DNA of 64,000 bases. Origin: Thalassocella blandensis. GTDB lineage: Bacteria; Pseudomonadota; Gammaproteobacteria; Pseudomonadales; Cellvibrionaceae. Below, piece by piece: positions 59,288 through 64,000 of this stretch. Under the pieces are notes generated by a model. The model was not told the DNA's origin, made no database searches, and worked only from the letters and a program-made list of their open reading frames with translations. The stretch lies in contig CABFPG010000004.1 in the NCBI GenBank assembly GCA_902141825.1, positions 186,001 to 250,000 on the forward strand, read 5' to 3'. Made by a program: the position numbers and the translations under genes. Position 1 is the stretch's first letter; the number at the start of each line of letters is the position of its first letter.

Positions 59288-61440
59288 TAACTTTGCAACA
59301 GCTGGAGCACCTGCTGTGATTGTGCGTTAGCCTGTGCCAACATGGCTTGTGACGCTTGCTGCAATACTTGTGCGCGACTCAAAGCTGCTGTTTCTGCTGC
59401 AAAGTCTGCATCCATAATACGCGACCTTGCAGCCGCCGTATTTTCAGTCACAGAAAGAAGATTGTTAATCGTAAAATCCAAACGATTGTTAGCCGCCCCC
59501 AGATCTGCGCGCACATCGTTAATTGCTGATAAAGCATTATCAATAACACCGATAGCTTTTTGTGCCTTAGCCGCTGTATCAATACTGACACTCGCAATAG
59601 CAGATCCAAAGCGCCCTCCAGCGGTGGAATTCGCCTCCATAATTCCCAGCGTTGCAGGATTCAGGTTATCCCCCAATTCAACACTGATTGGATTTCCATT
59701 TGTCGACGTCAATTTCAGGCCAGCTTCAATTGTTAAGCCAATATTCGAGTCCGCTGTGTAACTCGAAGCCGTTAGAGTACCAGCTGTATTCGCGAAATAT
59801 GAGGTTATAGTCGCACCCGCTAACGCTCCAGAGGTGGAGAAAATATCCACTGCCGTTGCTGAAGCGCGTGACAAAGTAATATTCCCTTGTGTCGATTCAA
59901 ACACGATGCGTGTACCCGACAATCTCGCAGTAACGCCAGTCAGGTCAGAATTGGCATTGAAACCATTAACCATATCTGTTGCGGGAGTTGTTGAGGTTGC
60001 AACAAGATTCAAATCAATCACCACGCCATTGACAGTGAGACGATCTAATGTTGAGTCGACCAAGGCAAGATTAGCATTACTTAAATCCATGGTAAAAGAC
60101 GCAAACGCATTCGCCACGACACCAGTTTCCGCGCTTTGCTCATTAATCGCGTTCACTTTCCCCTGCAAAGAGTCGGTATCGGTATTGTCAATCGACACCC
60201 CATTGATCACGACATCCCCTACATTCCATCGCGTTGCGGCATGTGTTCCATCAATACCGACACCGTTGATTTCCCCTGATTCGTTTGATTCGCGAAAGCC
60301 CAGGTTTTGTAGAGTCTCCAGGGTTCCAGTTGAGCCGCGGGATACAGTGATCGGATCGCCATGTTCTGAGGTTAGTATGATTTGCCCTTCTGCGGAATCA
60401 GTTTGAGCTGCTGCGCCTACATCATCATATACATTAAATCCTGTTGCCTGTTCCACTAATTGCGCGGCAGCAGCAGTAGCCACATTGGCGGCATCCAGTC
60501 CTTCAACAACAATTGTAGAACCACTGTTGTTTGTGACAACAAGTTGTCCCAGATCATCAGTATCTGCGCTGACAATCCCACCGGTGACCGCATTGATTTT
60601 TTCCACCAGCTCGTCCATGCTTTTTGTGTCGGTAATGTTAAATATATTATTACCACTGCCATCAGCAGCCTGAACAGTAATTCGCAACTTATTACCATTT
60701 TCCAGTACGCCATCTCCCACTGTGCTGGCTTCTAACGAAGTGTAACCTGATGCATCTACTCCCAATACATTTTCATTAATGTTATCAATAAGATCCTGGA
60801 AGGTGTCTTCTGAGCCATCAAACGCACCAAGATTTTGCCCATTAATCAACACGTCCGTTTCATTCAAGGTTAACGTCGTCAAGTCTGCGGTAATTTCAGC
60901 TCCCAACAAGTCCACACTGACAGACCCCATCCCAAGAGTTTGTGAATCCATTGCCTGAATTTTCACATTAATCGTTTGATTTGCTTCCGCTCCCACCTGA
61001 AGTTCAACATCACCCAGACTTCCATCCAGCAATGCCTGACCATTAAAGGTTGTCGACGTAGCAATGCGATCTAATTCCAGAATTAATTGTTGAACTTCGG
61101 CGTCCAATGTAGCTCTGTTTTCATCATTGTAAATACCGTTGGCCGATTGAATCGCCAGTTCACGCATGCGCTGTAAAATATTCGTGGATTCATCCAGCGC
61201 ACCTTCTGCGGTTTGAATCAGTGAAATACCATCATTCGCATTACGCACTGCTTGAGTTAAACCACGCACCTGAGAGGTCATTCGCGTCGAAATCGCCATA
61301 CCTGCAGCATCATCCGCTGCGGTGTTAATTCTCTTTCCCGATGAAAGCCTTTCCATTGCAGTAGCCAGTTCATTTCCAGAATGCACCAACTGACGCTGGG
61401 CATTCAAAGATTGAACATTGGTATTAATCACAAGTGGCAT
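59287..61440 (-). CDS. Flagellin, giant form (copy 3, diverged)
   Basis: 717 residues. D0/D1 begins [20 protein letters not shown] and has [23 protein letters not shown]. The C-terminal D1/D0 ends [14 protein letters not shown]- and C-terminal domains are close to copies 1 and 2, but the central domain (about 150-610) is clearly diverged. It retains related motifs ([32 protein letters not shown], in pieces) seen as VQIDVTDTSSLAAKIDAIN in copy 2. AGGAG 7 nt before the ATG. A near-consensus sigma-54 promoter lies upstream. Likely co-localised with flgK-flgL as the principal or early filament subunit; order of assembly is inference. Confidence 0.95.
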   Translation of the reverse strand: MPLVINTNVQSLNAQRQLVHSGNELATAMERLSSGKRINTAADDAAGMAISTRMTSQVRGLTQAVRNANDGISLIQTAEGALDESTNILQRMRELAIQSANGIYNDENRATLDAEVQQLILELDRIATSTTFNGQALLDGSLGDVELQVGAEANQTINVKIQAMDSQTLGMGSVSVDLLGAEITADLTTLTLNETDVLINGQNLGAFDGSEDTFQDLIDNINENVLGVDASGYTSLEASTVGDGVLENGNKLRITVQAADGSGNNIFNITDTKSMDELVEKINAVTGGIVSADTDDLGQLVVTNNSGSTIVVEGLDAANVATAAAAQLVEQATGFNVYDDVGAAAQTDSAEGQIILTSEHGDPITVSRGSTGTLETLQNLGFRESNESGEINGVGIDGTHAATRWNVGDVVINGVSIDNTDTDSLQGKVNAINEQSAETGVVANAFASFTMDLSNANLALVDSTLDRLTVNGVVIDLNLVATSTTPATDMVNGFNANSDLTGVTARLSGTRIVFESTQGNITLSRASATAVDIFSTSGALAGATITSYFANTAGTLTASSYTADSNIGLTIEAGLKLTSTNGNPISVELGDNLNPATLGIMEANSTAGGRFGSAIASVSIDTAAKAQKAIGVIDNALSAINDVRADLGAANNRLDFTINNLLSVTENTAAARSRIMDADFAAETAALSRAQVLQQASQAMLAQANAQSQQVLQLLQS

Positions 61441-61547
61441 AACTTCTCTCCTACTGTTCGATTGCGCGTACCTTGGTATTACAGCTATAGACAGTATGTA
61501 TTTTTAGCGAACGAAATTTATTAAACAATACAATTACCTCTTACCAC

Positions 61548-61564
61548 TGCAACCGATGTGCCAA
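61548..61564 (-). promoter_or_regulatory. Sigma-54 promoter, flagellin copy 3
   Basis: The minus strand reads TTGGCACATCGGTTGCA, matching YTGGCAC and TTGCW with the correct GG-N10-GC spacing. It is the best sigma-54 site in the window, about 110 bp before the ATG at 61440. Confidence 0.88.
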
Positions 61565-61620
61565 GTTAATTTTCACTCCTGTTACTATGGTTTCGTGCAC
61601 TTTGTTGCGATTATATTTGA

Positions 61621-61680
61621 ATAAAGCGGCAAACAGCGGCAAAGCATCGAAGACCAGAGAGAAATAAATTGCCGCTTTAT
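61621..61680. promoter_or_regulatory. AGCGGCAAA boxes and inverted copy upstream of the sigma-54 site
   Basis: ATAAAGCGGCAAA (61621-61633) and AGCGGCAAAG (61635-61644) in tandem, and TTGCCGCTTTAT (61669-61680), an exact inverted copy of the first 12 bases. About 60-115 bp upstream of the sigma-54 promoter, a normal enhancer position. Candidate binding sites for a FleQ/FleR/FlrC-type activator. Confidence 0.55.
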
Positions 61681-61871
61681 CCATCTAAAAGACTTGCAGA
61701 GGTGTAAAATGCATTTTCGAAATTGCGTACAGGAAGGAAAAAACCTCATCCCGCAGAATAAAATCTAAATGAGAAGAAAAGCTAAATTAGAAGAAATACC
61801 CTTTAAAAAGGAAGACAAGAAGCAAGAGGTGAATCTCAACAAAAATTTCGGGAAAATGCAGAAGGCCTAAA

Positions 61872-61942
61872 ATAGAAATCAAGCAATCGAAATAAAGCAA
61901 TGGAAACCAAAGCTATTAAAACCAAAGCTATTAAAAAAAATC
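61872..61942. repeat. 14-15-bp degenerate tandem array, 4-5 units
   Basis: ATAGAAATCAAGCA, ATCGAAATAAAGCA, ATGGAAACCAAAGCT, ATTAAAACCAAAGCT, ATTAAAAAAAATC. The unit grows from 14 to 15 bp along the array. About 100 bp past the flgL stop. Confidence 0.78.
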
Positions 61943-62039
61943 ACTCCAACTCAAAACATCTAACGCCAGGGAAAACTTGCCGTTACATGTCGCCAAACAC
62001 TATATTGATAGTTTTCTTAATAATAATTCAGGCTTGTAA

Positions 62040-63629
62040 TTAGAGCTGGTTTACTAGGGAGAGTTGACTTACCCGAATAAAAGCAGACTGTGCCGCCTGT
62101 AAAATTAAAGACTGAGTTGATAAACGAGTCGCAGCTTCGGCATAGTCTATATCCCGCAGTTCAGAAAGCACCGTTTCAGTAACCAGCTGCGCGTCCAAGT
62201 GAAGTGTCGTGGTACTTTCCAGAGTATTAATTCGACCACCAATTGCAGAGGTCACTTCTAGCACCGATGTTTGCGCATGCCCCAGATTCGAGATGGTACT
62301 TGCTACTATGTCGGATAACGCGTCCCTACCTTCATTTGAACCATCGAAACTCTTCATCGCCTCACTGAAACGTGCAAAAGTCGTGAGAATATCCTGTTTA
62401 TCCGTGGAGTCTATAAACAATCTATCGCCAGGCGTGGCCAGCTCGCCATCTACGGAATTTGTGCCAATTGCAGTATTCAAACCAAATGCACTGTCTGTAA
62501 CGGCAGACCCTCCGTTTATTCGAAAGTCAACACCGCTGGGCATTGTAAATCCAGAATCGTTAACAGTAACACCCAACGCCGTTAATGCTGCTGAATTATT
62601 TGCATTAATCATGGTAGCCAATTCTGATGCGTTATTCACGGTACCGGTCAAGGTTAATGTTTCCGACCGACCAGCAACGGTTATTCGCACACTGTTATTC
62701 GGTGCGGCAAAAGTTTGCGGAAAAGTCGCTGCAACATCAGCACCAAAATTTCGGGTTGCTGGTGTTGCCGCGCCACCGGATACCGGAGCGCCTGACAATC
62801 TAAAACTGACGCCGTTGACTTCAACTTCCTGTCCAGCCACAAACCTCTCATTTCCCAACACGACTCGCCCGGTCGAGCGCTCAGTAATGGTAAAGTTTTT
62901 CCCAGGAGGCGAAATGGCATTGTCTGCATTAAACGTCACAACCATATCTTTTGGGTAAAATTCATCAAATTCTGCTTGATCCACTATCTGGCCAACGGAA
63001 ATCTGCGCCGGAGGATCAGATTGATTGCTCGTGCTGGCATAAGTGTGAACCGTGTGATTTTCACTTTGCACATCAACAAATATTTTTTTACCTGAATCAC
63101 TGGCTGCGATGGTGGTACTGCTTGAGATTTTTATATAGTGTTGCCCTTCATCACCCTCATAGCTAAAGCCGTTCTGCGCACTTCCCTGAAAAGGAGGCTG
63201 AGTACTTTTATAGCCCCCAAAGATATAATCCCCATTGGCATTTTTAGAGTTAAGGAGATTTTTTAACTCATCCAATCGTGTATCTACTTCGGCAGCAATA
63301 CTCTTGTATTCACTTTGCGTGAGAGTAGCGGTGTTACCCGCTTGAACCGCCAGCTCCTGAATACGAGTAATGATATTATTCACACCGTTTAAAGTGGTTT
63401 CTTCCATATTCAGATTATTGGTAGCGATATCGATATTTTTATTAAATTGATCCAGTGATGCAAGCTCTGCGCTCAATGACATTATTTTAGTCGCTGCGAC
63501 TGGGTCATCGGATGGTCGATTGACTCGTTTTCCCGAACTTAACTGTTCCTGGGTTTTTACAAGTTCCTGATTCGACTTTGCCATGCTGCCATTGGCAATA
63601 TTAAATATCTGTAATGACGATATGCGCAT
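62040..63629 (-). CDS. flgL: Flagellar hook-filament junction protein FlgL (HAP3), enlarged
   Basis: 529 residues against 300-420 usual. N-terminal domain: MRISSLQIFNIANGSMAKSNQELVKTQEQLSSGKRVNRPSDDPVAATKIM (in pieces), the standard FlgL start. The C-terminal domain ends LILQAAQSAFIRVSQLSLVNQL. The central 300 residues carry an insertion rich in Thr/Ala/Asn/Asp and flagellin-like strands (VNGVSFRLSGAPVSGG). Joins hook and filament together with FlgK. Preceded by flgK after 85 bp. Confidence 0.95.
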   Translation of the reverse strand: MRISSLQIFNIANGSMAKSNQELVKTQEQLSSGKRVNRPSDDPVAATKIMSLSAELASLDQFNKNIDIATNNLNMEETTLNGVNNIITRIQELAVQAGNTATLTQSEYKSIAAEVDTRLDELKNLLNSKNANGDYIFGGYKSTQPPFQGSAQNGFSYEGDEGQHYIKISSSTTIAASDSGKKIFVDVQSENHTVHTYASTSNQSDPPAQISVGQIVDQAEFDEFYPKDMVVTFNADNAISPPGKNFTITERSTGRVVLGNERFVAGQEVEVNGVSFRLSGAPVSGGAATPATRNFGADVAATFPQTFAAPNNSVRITVAGRSETLTLTGTVNNASELATMINANNSAALTALGVTVNDSGFTMPSGVDFRINGGSAVTDSAFGLNTAIGTNSVDGELATPGDRLFIDSTDKQDILTTFARFSEAMKSFDGSNEGRDALSDIVASTISNLGHAQTSVLEVTSAIGGRINTLESTTTLHLDAQLVTETVLSELRDIDYAEAATRLSTQSLILQAAQSAFIRVSQLSLVNQL

Positions 63630-63714
63630 AACCGGGCTCTTTTAAAAAACGAGTATTTCTGACTCGTGGTTGAGTAAATTCAATAATCAGATGTCAGCGT
63701 TTTGCTGAAGGAAT

Positions 63715-64000
63715 TTAAAACGCATTAATCAAACGATCAAACAGATCTCTAGCAACAGATATCACCTGCGCATTTGCAGAATACAGCTGTTCAAATTTAA
63801 TTAGATTTGCAGCTTCTTCATCGAGATTGACGCCAGAGATGGAATTACGTCGTTCTACCGATTGAGCCAGTACCTGTTCGCTTGCATCAAGATTAATCTT
63901 TGTAGATGCAGTGTCTATACCAACATCTTCAACCAGAGAGCTATAACTGTCAGCAATACTGGATACGCCCCCATCCAGCATGCGTGCATTTTGCAAGTCC
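63715..64000 (-). CDS. flgK: Flagellar hook-associated protein FlgK, C-terminal part (cut by window edge)
   Basis: The last about 94 codons of a gene that continues to the right. The C-terminus has RRNSISGVNLDEEAANLIKFEQLYSANAQVISVARDLFDRLINAF (in pieces), the conserved FlgK/FlgE-type rod-hook tail (VNLDEE.A.L...Q.Y.A.A). First HAP at the hook end. Operon with flgL. Confidence 0.93.
   Translation of the reverse strand, partial: DLQNARMLDGGVSSIADSYSSLVEDVGIDTASTKINLDASEQVLAQSVERRNSISGVNLDEEAANLIKFEQLYSANAQVISVARDLFDRLINAF

Larger units (their letters stand above)
61441..62039. other. Regulatory spacer between flgL and flagellin copy 3
   Basis: 599 bp with no gene. Holds the sigma-54 promoter, the paired CGGCAA boxes and inverted copy, and the 14-15 bp array. 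The part 61740-61870 is purine-rich. Confidence 0.5.

Noticed and set aside
10064-62000. Arrays as CRISPR or replication iterons
   Set aside because: Units are 10-16 bp, contiguous without spacers, degenerate, and unrelated between loci. This fits neither CRISPR repeats nor a set of initiator-binding iterons.

Overview
The window reads as chromosomal DNA of a motile, aerobic marine-type gammaproteobacterium. The closest fit is the Cellvibrionales group (Saccharophagus/Teredinibacter/Cellvibrio-like). The main pointer is a secreted GH19 chitinase built with two chitin-binding modules and long poly-serine linkers, a habit of that group. Polar-flagellum style genes (FlaG, several flagellins, pseudaminic acid synthesis, sigma-54 and sigma-28 type promoters) fit too. 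This assignment is inference from gene content, not from a database match. No tRNA, rRNA, IS element, prophage or CRISPR array was recognised.

Layout. 1-4.75 kb: pseudaminic acid genes pseB-pseC-pseF-pseG-pseI, all on the minus strand. 5.0-12.9 kb: fliD, a giant flagellin, flaG and a second giant flagellin, minus strand. 13.2-19.6 kb: a membrane-anchored AraC-type regulator, a 1.3 kb gene-free stretch, an SH3-domain exported protein, the chitinase and a small lipoprotein. 20-28 kb: a DUF962/Mpo1-like protein, a PspA-like protein paired with a multi-pass membrane protein, an exported aspartoacylase-family protein, a large lipoprotein and a TraF-like outer-membrane protein. 28.6-36.6 kb (plus strand): a pentapeptide-repeat/class III cyclase protein, a variant HD-GYP protein, DUF1244, a MOSC protein and a YdiJ-type FAD/Fe-S dehydrogenase. 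36.8-39 kb: a small barrel protein and a Wzi-family protein. 39.5-51.6 kb: a central-carbon block with transhydrogenase (pntAA-pntAB-pntB), fbp, pckA, glcB, a LysR regulator and divergent aceA, together covering the glyoxylate shunt, gluconeogenesis and NADPH supply. 51.8-57.8 kb: an aa3-type oxidase operon (coxII with two cytochrome c domains, coxI, two coxIII, coxIV, sco). 59.3-64 kb: a third giant flagellin, flgL and the 3' end of flgK.

The flagellar genes therefore lie at both ends of the window, with about 45 kb of other genes between them. The three flagellins are each about 700 residues and have different promoter signals: sigma-54 for the 9.5 kb and 61.4 kb copies, sigma-28 for the 12.9 kb copy. 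fliD has an exact sigma-28 consensus lying inside a perfect hairpin.

The most unusual signal is outside the genes. At about fifteen places, spacers carry short degenerate tandem arrays with 10-16 bp units, each array having its own unrelated unit. Many sit close to stop codons, and at least one runs into the coding end of a gene (coxIV). A related in-frame repeat sits inside pseC, which also seems to lack an ATG/GTG/TTG start and may begin at an AUU codon.
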